Shown: piece after piece, positions 53,199-64,000 of the stretch
Numbering within the stretch: position 1 is the stretch's first letter
Layout: the number at the start of each line of letters is the position of its first letter
NCBI GenBank assembly: GCA_023974075.1
Contig: CM043785.1
Location: forward strand, 22,137,169-22,201,168
DNA: 64,000 nucleotides
Direction: 5' to 3'
DNA from: Chaenocephalus aceratus
Taxonomy: Eukaryota; Chordata; Actinopteri; Perciformes; Channichthyidae
Notes under the pieces: model-generated
What the model was told of the DNA's origin: nothing
What the model saw: only the letters and a program-made list of their open reading frames with translations
The model's database searches: none
Translations under genes and position numbers: made by a program

Positions 53199-53659
53199 GC
53201 GTGACATCTCAGCTGGCTCTAAGGAGCATACAGCAGGAGATACTCACGACATCTGCCTGGGCTTCTCAAAACAGTTATACTTTATCTGTTTTCACAAACC
53301 CAGAGAGAGTCAACCCATATTCTGGAAAGAAGGGTTTATCTATAATGCCCACCGAGTGGAGTCAGATTACGGGGAAAAATGTCCTCGTAAAGCACCCACT
53401 CAACATGGGCCTCATAATAAAACTAAACCCCGCGTGCCACGGCGTGCGGAGAGTTTTGGTTATTATGTAATGCGTAGTGGCACTACACCCGACTTTTCTA
53501 GTGTGGGACGCCCCTACGGGTGCTGTCCTTTCACGGAAGGTGGTCACCACGTACGCAGGTCAGACAGGCTGATAGGGTATTTACGAAGGTCGCCTGGTGA
53601 GAGGTCCCTAGAGCAGAGACCTCCAGCGGGCACACGTAAACTACCCGGAGCCTCTAGCA

Positions 53660-53998
53660 GTGTTCCCCACCCTAACACGCTTCCTGCCTTCTCTCAGAGG
53701 ACACCATGTCCTCGTGAGGACAGACAACATGATATCGTGTATGAACCGCCAGGGGAGGTTGCGTTGTCTCCAGTCACACACACTGGCAAACAAACGGATC
53801 CCTTGGAGCGGCAGACGTCTCCTCTCTCTGAGAGCGACACAGGTACCGGGAGTTATGCACCTCGGGACAGAATTACTGTCCAGAGGTGCACCACTCTATG
53901 CAGACTGGACTCCTCATCCAAGGATCGGGAGTCCGCTGTGGGTGCGTTACGGCGGAGCCGCGTTAAGTCTGTTCGCAAAAGGAGAAAATGCTCAATGA
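53660..53998 (+). pseudogene. DIRS copy 4 RNase H region
   Basis: Correct RNase H frame: GHHVLVRTDNMISCMNRQG, then RRLLSLRATQVPGVMHLG, then TELLSRG. The last catalytic Asp is Glu, as in copy 2, and the first catalytic block (TTDA) is changed to TTYA (53540-53560). So both RT-deleted copies also have a damaged RNase H. The overlapping ORF 53356-54312 in another frame parallels the out-of-frame part of the copy 2 ORF. Confidence 0.6.
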
Positions 53999-54302
53999 CA
54001 GCTGTTCTCTTTAATGCACGATTTAAACGCACTGTTAGGCGGGGACACACTCGTACACGATTGACCTCCGGGTCCTCTGTGCGTGTTCCCACCCCTGGCT
54101 CTGTTACCCCCAACTCTGGCCAGAGTGAAGGAGCAACGCCACACACTTACTCTGATGTTTCCGCCCTAGCCCGTAATGTACGGGATGGCGGAGATATATC
54201 AGCTGTTGTGCGGGCAGCCATGGCAGCCCCCACCACGCAGGGACAGATTGTCTCAGGCGGGGGGGGGGCGATCCTTTACCCACGCCCAGAGCGCGGGGCA
54301 CT

Positions 54303-55361
54303 ATGGGCCTGACCCGTGAGTGGTACAATCTGAATACAGTGAGACTCCCTCAGAAGGTGATAAACACTATTCAGAGTGCGAGAGCTTCCTCCACCAGGTC
54401 TCTTTACGACTGTAAGTGGAGGGTGTTTGAGGAGTGGTGCCTTCAAGAAGGACACATCTCTTTTCAATGTCCTGTCGGGGTGATTTTATCATTTCTACAG
54501 GACTTGATCGAAAAACACAGAGCTTTCTCCACGATCAAGGTGTACCTGGCTGCTATTGCTGCATGCCATGTGGGCTTTGAGGGTAAGACGGCTAGCCAAC
54601 ATCCTTTGGTTTGCCGTTTTATGAAGGGAACTCGCAGGCTCCTCCCTGTCTCCAGGTCGCTGGTGCCCTTATGGGACCTGGCAGTGGTTTTAAATGGGCT
54701 CAAAATGACCCCATTTGAACCCCTGGAAGGAGCTGACATGAAACATCTGTCACTCAAGACAGTGCTGTTACTGGCCCTGGCATCCGCTAAGCGGGTCAGC
54801 GATATCCATGCACTGTCTGTACATCCCTCATGCACTCAGTTCGCCCCAGGGCAAACGAGAGTGTTGTTGAAACCCAACCCTGCCTTTACACCAAGGGTGG
54901 TTGGTTCGTGTACCCCAATTGACATTGAGGCATTTCCTCCGCAGCTGGTTTCCTCCGGGGAGCAGCAGCAGGATCTGTTGTGTCCAGTCCGGGCTTTACA
55001 CACATATATGGACAGATCAAAAGAGCTTCGTCTTAATGACCAACTCTTCGTGTCCTGGGCTAAACCTCACAAGGGTAAGCCTGTTACTAAGCAACGGCTC
55101 TCCCACTGGATCGTGGAGGCGATTGCTTTGGCCTATACGAGTCAGAATCTGCAAGCACCTTCGGGTCTGCGGGCTCACTCGACTCGGGGCCTGGCTACAT
55201 CCTGGGCTTTGTTCAAGGGTGTTTCCATCCAAGACATCTGTGCAGCGGCAAGCTGGTCTTCGCCGCTCACTTTTGTCCGCTTTTACAGGCTAGACGTCTC
55301 TGCTCCAAGCGTGGCCCGAGCAATGCTGGGCACCTTGTTGAGTCGGGACTCCACCTGTTAA
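54303..55361 (+). CDS. DIRS tyrosine recombinase, intact (352 aa)
   Basis: It catalyses strand exchange that inserts the circular DIRS DNA. The N-terminal SAM-like/core-binding part covers about 1-125 (NTIQSARASSTRSLYDCKW). The catalytic part covers 135-345, with R164 (LASAKRVSDIH), H292 and R295 (AHSTRG), W318 and nucleophile Y328 (FVRFYRLD). MGLTREWYNLNTV starts just after a run of 10 G. The ATG at 54303 is the first in frame and matches the conserved start region in copies 2 and 3. In copy 2 the same domain is fused to upstream pol. No stop or shift in 352 codons, so it could still act in trans. Confidence 0.85.
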   Translation: MGLTREWYNLNTVRLPQKVINTIQSARASSTRSLYDCKWRVFEEWCLQEGHISFQCPVGVILSFLQDLIEKHRAFSTIKVYLAAIAACHVGFEGKTASQHPLVCRFMKGTRRLLPVSRSLVPLWDLAVVLNGLKMTPFEPLEGADMKHLSLKTVLLLALASAKRVSDIHALSVHPSCTQFAPGQTRVLLKPNPAFTPRVVGSCTPIDIEAFPPQLVSSGEQQQDLLCPVRALHTYMDRSKELRLNDQLFVSWAKPHKGKPVTKQRLSHWIVEAIALAYTSQNLQAPSGLRAHSTRGLATSWALFKGVSIQDICAAASWSSPLTFVRFYRLDVSAPSVARAMLGTLLSRDSTC

Positions 55362-55420
55362 ATTCTGGTTGATCGGTGATCTTCGAGATCAGCTCGTCTG
55401 GCAATACGGGAGCTACAATA

Positions 55421-55758
55421 TCCCATAGTGAGACATCGAACGGAGTGTTATGAATGAGAACTATAGGTTACTTACGTAACCCCAGTCTCAGAGTAACATG
55501 AAGTGAGATGTCTCACCAGACGGCCCTCCTTGCTATGGTGAAGCGAGAAGAGGTGCTTATTTTGAATGACGCATGCGTCGTGGCGCAGGCTACTTATAGG
55601 GGGTGATTTCCCCTGACGTTGACGTCAAGATCACCAGCCAATCAGGATTGGCGTAATGAGATTGATGCTTCTGTTTGCTCCGCGATGAGGCGCATCCCAT
55701 AGTGAGACATCTCACTTCATGTTACTCTGAAAACTGGGGTTACGTAAGTAACCTATAG
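55421..55758. repeat. DIRS copy 4 internal complementary region and right ITR
   Basis: 55421-55461 is the reverse complement of 49987-50027. 55461-55517 is the reverse complement of the element's last 57 bp. They share the base at 55461, as a circle junction would. 55540-55710 is the left ITR inverted. This is the textbook DIRS-1 arrangement. Confidence 0.85.
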
Positions 55759-58053
55759 TTACTTTACCATTGAAGCGCAGATATTTGACACTGGGGGGGT
55801 TACTTGTCAGAAATGTGTTCTAGGTGGTCTATTTAGTCTAAATGACATTCCCCTTAATTTCCCCAAAAGTAAAAATGGGTCCGGGTTCTTATGGGTTAAA
55901 CGTATAGGCTTAAAGGCATAATAGAACTAGGCTACCGTATTATATGTATTCAACTTGTGCCCCACTGGATTTACTTTTCTGTGGTTGATCGTTACTGTGA
56001 CACATCACTATAGCCACGGAAGATAGTTTGTGTGATTCATTCCCATGCATCAAGGTTATTTTCATGTAGCCTAATTGTTTTTCCTGCACAGTGTAGAGTC
56101 TTGTTGTGATGAGAGGGATACAGGTATTTCATAAAAAAAAATGTGCTGCCTGGAGAATAGCTACAGAATTTATATCACAATTTAATCGGAGCTGATCACA
56201 ACTTGTCATGAGTGATCCAGTCATCTCGATGAGCGTTCGGGCTGCGAATAAACGACAAGTGTTTTACTTTTAGGCTGTCTGAAGGTATTGACAGCTATCA
56301 AAGCTACTATACATCACATTAAGAACGATATACAAATGAAAGTCGGACACAAATATATAATTTAAATGATTTATTCAAGTTTGCAATATTTTGAACAGGC
56401 ATCCACACAGTCACCTACTTTGTAATGTTGGATACCTCCCTGTAAGCGTCACGATATCCACCTCTCACCCACAACCTCACATACGAGCACTGAATGTGCA
56501 TCAAAGTGATCTTAGGAAGGCAGATATAGCAAAAGATTAACGTAAACGACAAACGAGACGATCTACATGTTTATTTCCTGGTAAGTCAACAATGGGTCCT
56601 CAATGTACACGCCCCGGATTCCTATGACGAAAATAATAGAATATCGCCAGTTGTCATGACTCAAGTTATACTGCAACACCGGGCTTAAGAGGATAAGTTG
56701 CATTCATGTAATAGCTCAGATCAGAATGAACATACAGAGATCAATTGGATTTGTTTTCATAATCAGCAAACATTGTATATTAACACTGTTATCTAGGTTT
56801 AGTAGGTTTACACTACACCCTTCAGTGTTGGCCAATCAGACAGAGATGTAATCAAGTAAATGTCTTGCATGGACTCTCTACTTGTGAGACTACCTGAGCC
56901 AGCTTTGTACATCATATAATACAAACATTTCACCACTGTCTACAGCATGTAAAATATTTCTGGAGGTATCTGAAGAGGATGAGAACGATATATGTGAATG
57001 CTAAGACAACAGCGTGTATTCCTGGAGACAGTTTGGTTGGAAAACATAATAGGATACACTGTTTTGTGGCAATGTGATAAAAAAGAATTGCTGACTATTT
57101 TTATATTTCATTGCAAGAGATAGGTTAAAAATATTAAACATATTTTGAACAGATTGCCAGTTGATTTGGACTGAAACAAAAATCGCAATATTTTATTAAA
57201 TTTGCTGTATTTCCTGAAATTCCTCAAGGATTATTCTCAATCAATGACTTGCTTATTTTATAAAAATCAAAGCTTATTTTATAAAAATCAAAGCAAGTAG
57301 TTTGAATTATGGATCTTTTCCTAATGCTGTATGTCCCTAATATGTCCCTAATAATCCCAGTATAGCAGCATATATAAAAACTATATCACAACCAGGGAAC
57401 TGTTGGTTAAATAGAAAATGACCTGGATTGTGTCCTATAAAAGTGAAAATTAGAGAGTGTCAATTTGTTACAAGAAAGAGAGGGAAAATAAGACAACGTG
57501 AACATGATTTGATTGGTTTGTCATCGCTAGAAAACACAAAAACACAATAAAAAAAAGCAATTTAAAAGCTTCTAACAAAGAATAGAATATCATCACCCAG
57601 ATTTTACTGATATGAATTTGAACACCCACTGCTGTTTAATCACAACAAAGGAAAAATAGTAAGATGTCCTATGCATATTTTAATCTTTGGGATTTCCATG
57701 ATAACGTAAGCTAAATAATTGTTCAAAGTTTGGCTTTGCATGATGACTGTAAAGGAAATACAATTCGCAGATTTATCACCATATGCCAGACATTGTGTCT
57801 CCTGAAAAACTAAACATGTAGCATGTCATGAAACGTTCATCATTAAACCTGTTGCCAAGAGGATATTTTTATGAGCTGCTTGTCAATGATGTGTTGATCA
57901 GAAGTGTACTTTTTTGTGTGCTTTTATGATGATGTCATTATGAAGTCTCTCTTAGTAGATGCCGGAGATGGACGTTTTTGTAATTGCAATTTTTCTTTGG
58001 AAAAATAAATAACATTATATAACATAATACATTTCTTCATCAAGTTTATATCT
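55759..58053. other. Unique-looking AT-rich intergenic sequence
   Basis: No ORF of note and no element was recognised. This is the longest stretch without a visible transposon in the middle of the window. A short direct repeat (agcttattttataaaaatca) is at about 57250-57290. Confidence 0.45.
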
Positions 58054-60993
58054 CACGATTTTTAATCTATTGATTCGTGTTCACCATCACGATTTGCCCC
58101 TTTTCTTCGTGTTGCACAGCACGATTTTAAAAACAATATATTTCTACTGGTAATGTGTTTCGTGCCTGCAGGCTGCAGCACGTCTTTTTCTCCGGTCGGG
58201 TCGTGGAAGACCGGAAGCTATGTGGTTCATAAAAACATGTTCTTACTCAATATCAAGCCACAGTTATTGCTTTTATTTTAAATCGTATAATTTCGGACTT
58301 TTGTTGTCGTCTGTGAGGAAAATAAATGGGGCTCAGAGCCTCAGGATACTGAAATCTGTATTTTTTAAATCTTGTTTTCCTTCTAATTTGTTATTCTTTT
58401 CAAAATAACACACTGTTATTTACTCACCAATAACACACAATTATCCTTGCTTTTATTTATTGGTTTAATTCCATAATCTCGGGCTTTTTTGGCGTCCGTC
58501 AGGAACTGAATTTCAAAATAAATATAACCGAAAACAGACGTAGGCATTTCGAGCGATTACCCAAGATCCTCAGCTATGGTTTTAAGCTCGCTGATTGGAT
58601 GTGTTAGCCGCAATGCATGCTGGGATTTGGTGTTTATATTATATGAAATCCGGAAAACATTTTAAAAGAATAAAATAATACTTAATTCCGAGTGCTCTTG
58701 CTTTTCTCTTTGAAAGTCATCACATAACGGCATTGTAATACACGGTTCGGCTGCATTACATATTACAGATCTGCCGTAGTTCTTTATTTAGAGAGCCCTG
58801 ATGAGAAGATCTTTGGAAAAACTGGAAGAAATGGCGCCGAAACTGAATACTTGACGTGGATCATAAATATATCAACAATTAAACAACATCTTCAATTTCT
58901 CTTCACACAATACGTCTCCTTGCAGTATCAACACTAATTCGGCTGACTTTTACATTTGATCTAATTCATAGATAGGTTATATTTACACCATAACGGTGCA
59001 CAGCTGATAGAAAAGGACTGTAGTTTTCAAAGATATTACTGATTTTCTTTGAATGTAAGAATGTAAATACTGAGTCTGAAATAGTATAGCAATATGCTGT
59101 AAAATCATGTGAAAGCATGCATAAAACTATACATCTTCAGATGTTGTACATACACACTAATAATACAAAGTTATTATGGCTGTGTGCACCTTGTGTGCAC
59201 CTCCTAGTGGTTAAAGCACGTTATTGAATTATTGTTTTTATGTGTTATATTTGATTAAAAAAATATCAAGAGTACATACTTTCATAGGGGGAAAGTATAA
59301 ATATAGAAATATAGAATATAAAAAATCAAGAAGATACTATAAGTGATCTCTACAATAAAACAGTTTAGTGCAGGATGTACACAGATATTAATAGGAGGAG
59401 GTGCAAAACAGAAAAAGGGATTAACCTTTATTTAAACATTAAATATTAAATATTAAGCCTGACAAAGTAATTAACGTCTAATATATTGCTTTCCTGCAAT
59501 GTTAACTATGTTGAAGCACTTATTTTAACTGATATTATACACATTAATTATACTCTTATGTATGTAGATAGAATAAGAAATGTGCAGAATATGATGGTGG
59601 AGGTACACACATATTGATAGATGTCTTGTAATGCACTGTTGAGGAACCTGTGACCCAAGTTTTTCATTCATTGCATAACTACACCGTAGTTGTGTATGAT
59701 ATGTCAATAAACCTTTGAAAATCTTGAAAGGGATGTGCAAAATAGCCATAATATACAGTCTTTAATGAACTATTAGTAGAGAATAACGAGTAATGAATAT
59801 ACTTTATTACTTGTTTCCATTCATGTCAATTGCAGATACATGTTTAGTCTTCTCAAGCACCAACTATCAAATATCTCTCCTGATTGTTGGCACTTGACAA
59901 TCACCTTACCTGAATTTTACTCAGGTGTAACTAAAGTCTGATTTAAGGGTTGTTTATATTTCACATAATTAATCAGAATCTGCAAAGTAACTCAAATAAA
60001 TGTAGTGGAGTAAAAATACCAGGTTAACCTCTGAATTGTATTGGAGTAGAATTACAAAGTATCAATGAGCTGTCATGTGGGTATACGGCATTAATATAAT
60101 GCTGCGCATTATGGACACAAGTGATTTTCACCCATTTATTAATTATATGTTTTACATTTGATAACACCAATGTGTTTAATAATGGCAACTTCTAATTGTG
60201 GGAAAAACGAAAACGTTCAGTAGAGACGTCCCATAGAACATTTTGCACACAATAGCCAGCATGTGTAGTTCTGGGGGGGTGTTCGATTCCAGTTTTGGAT
60301 AGTCTGGCGTGGTTTCGTTCCATTTCACACAGCTGTTTGACGCTCTGCGTAACCTTACGGGAACTGTAGTCCTAAACGATAGCTGGGGATTATGGGTAGT
60401 GTAGTGTCTTCGGCCATCCTAAACTCATAAATGTTGACAATCGCAATGATGCTCGAAATGTCCCTTATAGGCCTACGTCTGTTTCCGGTTATTTTTATTT
60501 TGAAATTCAGTTCCTGACGGACACCAAAAAAGCCAGAGATTATGGAATTAAACCAACAAATAAAAGCAAGGATAATTGTGTGTTATTGGTGAGTAAATAA
60601 CAGTGTGTTATTTTGAAAAGAATAACAAATTAGAAGGAAAAAAAGATTTAAAAATACAGATTTCAGTATCCTGAGGCTCTGAGCCCCATTTATTTTCCTC
60701 ACAGACGGCAACAAAAGTCCGAAATTATACGATTTAAAATAAAAGCAATAACTGTGGCTTGATATTGAGTAAGAACATGTTTTTATGAACCACACAGCTT
60801 CCGGTCTTCCACGACCAGACCGGAGAAAAAGACGTGCTGCAGCCTGCAGGCACGAAACACGTTACCAGTAGAAATATATTGCTTTTAAAATCGTGCTGTG
60901 CAACACGAAAAAAAGCAGCAAATCGTGTTGGTGAACACGAATCAATAGATTAAAAATCGTGTTGGTGAACACGAAATGCCGTGAGACTGGGTT
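58054..60993. mobile_element. Long-TIR non-autonomous DNA transposon, terminus type 1, copy B
   Basis: Core and TIRs match copy A (35225-38160) in inverted orientation. The right end is complete (ccgtgagactgggtt); the left end lacks the first about 40 bp (begins cacgatttttaatc). The sequence is intact enough to read the ancestral order. No transposase; ORFs at 58220-58408 and 60583-60795 (MWFIKTCSYSISSHSYCFY) are two copies of the same TIR segment and not genes. Confidence 0.8.
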
Positions 60994-61423
60994 GTGTCAC
61001 ACAATAACAACTTTTGCACAGGAAGCATTGTTTGAGTCCTTAGAATCTAACAGTGTTCATTTTGTAGCCTGTACTTCTTTAGGACAATATTTTTACCTGG
61101 TTGCCTAATCAGAAAAGACAAAGAGAATATAAAATATATGTTAATTATTTAGAAAAACAAAAAACAACAACACTGAGCCTGATTATGGAACCAATGGTCT
61201 GTGAAGCATATAGTCTAAATATCAATGTTGGTTGTTACACTTTTGCCAATACTTGGGAAAATATTTATCTCTGTTGTACACTTGCAACAGGTTATAAAAT
61301 GTAATTACTACTCAAGATGAAATGAAAGAGGTCCACCATGAGTAAACAAGATGATTATAGTATTTGGAAAAGGATTGAGCAAGTATTGTTTTGCAGGTGG
61401 AAATAAAGCTTGTGTGTTTGTGT

Positions 61424-61495
<72 letters not shown>

Positions 61496-61531
61496 GTGCG
61501 TGTGTGTCTGTGTGTGTGTGTATGCATGTGT

Positions 61532-61574
<43 letters not shown>

Positions 61575-61948
61575 AGATCCGCTGTACACATTTGGGTTTG
61601 GTGGTTAATTGAGCGCACCAAACCCAATTTCTGTAAAGATTATCAACAGGATGTGGCCCTTTAATGTTACACAAACAAAGTCTGGTAATGAAATTGTGTT
61701 CACGCCTATTGTGGTTTTGTGTCCGGAGGCTGCCATGACAGCGACCACATCTGACATGAAGTAACACACCTTAAAAGTACGAGAGCATTGGGGACACACC
61801 AAAACTGTTTAAAAGCTAATGGAGCTCCCTTCAGGGACCAGTGTAGACGCAGGGAACACAGGCTTCATATTTTAATCATTATTTAGCTGCTCACACTCAC
61901 ACTCTGGCACACAGGCAGCTCTAACTCTCAAGGGATTAAAATTACAGC
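60994..61948. other. Upstream region of the SCPP-like gene
   Basis: AT-rich with the TG microsatellite in the middle. A possible TATA-like catattttaatc lies at about 61867. The 40 bases before the ATG contain attacag at 61941-61947, which could be either leader or a splice acceptor for an upstream non-coding exon. Confidence 0.4.
61408..61573. repeat. TG/CA microsatellite
   Basis: Imperfect (tg)n of about 165 bp with scattered interruptions (ta, tt, cg, ct). Long ORFs of VCVCVC or THTHTH type across it are artefacts. Confidence 0.95.
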
Positions 61949-62486
61949 ATGAAGTGCAACATGATGTTTTTTCTTCTTCTGATTTTCTTCTTCATCAATT
62001 TCCCTGTTGCTGTAAGTACGAAACAATTATTCTCCCAGGAGGTTGTAATTTCTTTGGTTAACAGAAAAACAAAGCAGTTCATACTTGAATGTATTTTGCA
62101 GGATTGTCATTATCATAGCAGTGATTCAGACGACAGTAGCTCGAATTCTCATCACTACAGCAGTGAGTCTGACAGCGATGAGGTAAGAATCCAATAAACC
62201 CCATCTCTTTTTAACTATAGTGAAACTTTAGCGAAACATTTATTCATTTCAAAAAATATATCACTGTGTTTGTTTGATCTTGCTGCAGAATTACAATCGT
62301 CCCTGGCCTTCGTTTCCATTCTGGCCATTTCCTGGTCTGTGGCCGCTTCCACCTGCTCCTGCACCCCCCCCTCCTCCAGCACCGACACCCAACCCAACCA
62401 CAACACAAAATCCTACCACGACCACCCGGCCCACCACGACCACAGCTGATCTCACCACCAAGGGCCAACGAGGAGACAACGATTGA
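61949..62486 (+). CDS. SCPP-like secreted acidic, Pro/Thr-rich protein (113 aa, three coding exons)
   Basis: Coding exons 61949-62011, 62102-62182 and 62289-62486, all phase 0, with donors gtaagt and gtaaga and acceptors ttttgcag and ttgctgcag. Exon one is a signal peptide (MKCNMMFFLLLIFFFINFPV). Exon two is 27 residues of Ser, Asp and His (DCHYHSSDSDDSSSNSHHYS, SESDSDE) with several S-x-D/E sites for the secretory kinase FAM20C. Exon three is Pro-rich with aromatics (NYNRPWPSFPFWPFPGLWPL), then a Thr/Pro mucin-like stretch, ending GQRGDND with an RGD cell-attachment motif. Phase-0 exons, a signal peptide and an S-x-E exon are features of the SCPP family that builds bone, tooth and scale matrix. 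I cannot name the member. No lesion seen. Confidence 0.7.
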
Positions 62487-63275
62487 ACTGTACTGATCTG
62501 GGCAGGAATAACAGATTGTGTTTAATGTGTGAACCCAGATTTTGTGAACTTATTTTTCGTTGGCAAGTTTCAGTATTGGTTCAGCAACCTTTTTATGTGT
62601 ATTTTCTTTTCACTCCTTTGTCAATGTTCATATCATTTGAAATAGCATTTTCTTATGCCACACTCCATAGGACAACTTTAAGAATGTTCTGATATATTGT
62701 GATTTAAAATGTGTAAAAAGTGAAACATTTACTTTGTTGGGGTTTAATTATTCGTTTTGTTGGAGGTTGGTCTTGGACGGCGATGGAGACACCTCAGGGT
62801 GGATGCTGATGTCACACTGGTGTGAAACAGTCTCAGTGGGCACACACATCACCATCCCTGGATCAACACAGCTTAAGAAAGGGATGAGCGTTGAGCCTTT
62901 AATACCTGACTTCATCTGGGAAGTCTGTCACTCTGTAGCCTACTTTTATCATGACTCGACTCATTCATCATCACACTGTACTGTATTTAATCACAGAGAC
63001 TTTACTGTACCCCTGCATTATCATTCTCACAAATATACATTTTCTTATTGTATTAAAGCACATTCTATAATGTCTTTTCATGGTTTGTGCCAAAATGGTG
63101 GGTTTTTCAGAGCTGCTCTTTATGAATGTAATCATGTTTATTAAATTATATAAACCAGCCAAATTACAGGTCAAGGTTTGTGTACATCAATACAATACAA
63201 AATCAAGCACTGAATAATGATTTTTGCACATTCTATTATTTGTATTTGTTGGGGGTTTTGAAAAATAAAATGTCA
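62487..63275 (+). other. Probable 3' UTR of the SCPP-like gene
   Basis: AT-rich, no long convincing ORF (62734-63144 has no family similarity). aataaa at 63264-63269 is the best poly(A) signal; attaaa at about 63053 is an alternative. Confidence 0.45.
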
Positions 63276-64000
63276 TTTTAAAATACAGAGGTTGCTTTTT
63301 TACTTTTATTCTTATCCTCATGTTTTTCTAAGTCTTTACTTTACAATCAGATGCAGGTTATCAGATTGCTGCCAATTGGCAAAGACATATTGTGGGTTTT
63401 ATACTAAAAGCTCTGAACAACAGTGAGTGTGCATCTGCTTATTACTGTTGACCATGTACATACTGGTTACTTGTCCAGGTTGTCACCTTGCTTCACTGTG
63501 CATGCTGGGGTGGGAACACGTAACTTCATACATACTATGTACATGACAAGGTACCTTGTCCACAATGAAACCATTAGCTGTTACATTATGCACAGCTATT
63601 CCTGGATTAAATTTAGATTCTTGAATTAGAAAAATAACTCCAGCTTTACTCTGCCCCCTTGTGCACTTTTGTATACTTGCAATGTCTGACAGTGCCAAGC
63701 TAAAAAGACATACAGTACATTTTCATACACACCACTTAGTGAAAACCGCATAGCTTTGCCCAATCTTCATTGTGTCTGACTACATTTTGTCTCAATCACA
63801 CACAGGTGTAAATTAAACATTTAGAATTTCTGCACAGTCAGTAGAGAAAGGTTTCAGTGATGGACCTTCATCTTTGTAGGTCCTGGCTTCCCTTTTGATT
63901 GCTTGTCTCAACTTGTGGTCTGGAATTGAATGATGGTTTATTTTATGAATTTGATGTCAGACAAAGGTCCACACCTGAAACGTTATACCTACTTTTCTAC
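63276..64000. other. Unassigned sequence at the window end
   Basis: No gene or element recognised. The short ORFs on both strands overlap each other and resemble no family known to me. Confidence 0.35.

Larger units (their letters stand above)
51175..53250 (+). repeat. Tandem duplication inside DIRS copy 4
   Basis: cccaagctgcctcgaactc starts at 51175 and 52408. Both units run through the gag end, the pol leader and the 45-bp minisatellite to gagatactcacgac (52405 and 53249). Unit one carries the Harbinger MITE; unit two has more minisatellite repeats. The duplication is absent from copies 2 and 3. Confidence 0.75.
49987..55758 (+). mobile_element. DIRS-like retrotransposon copy 4 (RT-deleted, intact recombinase)
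   Basis: 5,772 bp from gttctcattc to acctatag, all terminal parts present: left ITR 49987-50190, internal complementary region 55421-55520, right ITR 55521-55758. gag is internally deleted, the RT core is missing at the same joint as in copy 2, and the recombinase is open. A Harbinger MITE and a tandem duplication lie between gag and pol. No target duplication, as expected for DIRS. Confidence 0.9.

Noticed and set aside
55459..55760. 300-bp unit with 55-bp inverted ends (ctataggttacttacg) next to every DIRS copy, looking like a MITE
   Set aside because: It is always adjacent to the DIRS 3' end, and its parts are the complements of the left and right outer ends plus the inverted left ITR. 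It is the DIRS internal complementary region and right ITR.
61312..61767. His/Thr-rich and Val/Cys-rich ORFs
   Set aside because: Translations of the TG/CA microsatellite.
48533..63995. 16-nt identity aaacgttatacctact at about 48534 and 63979
   Set aside because: Too short to mean more than chance or an old repeat; flanks do not align.
1..64000. tRNA, rRNA or CRISPR features
   Set aside because: No cloverleaf with A and B boxes, no rRNA phrases and no direct repeats with unique spacers were found. The tandem arrays have no spacers.

Overview
This is nuclear DNA from a teleost fish, probably a percomorph. The evidence is spliced genes with GT-AG introns, fish-type L2-like LINE tails, DIRS and Gmr1-like Gypsy retrotransposons, hAT and PIF/Harbinger MITEs, a long TG microsatellite, and a small secreted gene of the SCPP (mineralised-tissue phosphoprotein) type. 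Transposons and their nested relics fill most of the window. Host-type coding sequence is sparse. All reading was by eye; no search was run.

Layout. 1-1.8 kb: broken copy of a long-TIR DNA transposon family, split by a common teleost repeat and two LINE tails. 2.7-7.6 kb: decayed DIRS copy 1 (+). 7.6-8.5 kb: tandem array with an exact 177-bp period. 8.5-19.9 kb: exons of a gene that joins a Ulp1/C48-type cysteine protease to a C-terminal PHD finger. One coding exon is split by a 3.3-kb long-TIR element (10045-13378) that itself carries a hAT MITE. The last intron carries a complete Gmr1-like Gypsy element (13996-19710) whose 3' LTR is split by a solo LTR. 20.4-27.1 kb: the 177-bp array again, in opposite orientation, split by DIRS copy 2 (-). 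28.2-35.2 kb: DIRS copy 3 (+), holding a hAT relic and a Harbinger-type MITE. 35.2-38.2, 39.1-43.2 and 58.1-61.0 kb: three further long-TIR elements. 43.7-47.9 kb: a second C48-protease gene on the minus strand with phase-compatible exons. 50.0-55.8 kb: DIRS copy 4 (+) with an intact tyrosine recombinase. 61.9-62.5 kb: a three-exon, 113-aa secreted protein with an acidic Ser/Asp exon, a Pro/Thr-rich tail and an RGD motif.

How it fits together. The four DIRS copies share inverted terminal repeats and an internal complementary region that joins the two outer ends, as expected for replication through a circle. Copies 2 and 4 lack the reverse-transcriptase core at the same junction yet keep the recombinase, so they look like a deletion lineage mobilised in trans. 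The C48-PHD gene sits between inverted 177-bp arrays, which suggests (inference) that gene and arrays were once one large mobile unit. It is now dead: there is a TAG where the Trp after the catalytic His is expected, a 4-bp duplication, and a transposon inside an exon.

The long-TIR family is notable because related internal sequence carries three different terminal inverted repeats. All begin AACCC(A/T)GTCTC and are flanked by 9-bp, imperfect target duplications.
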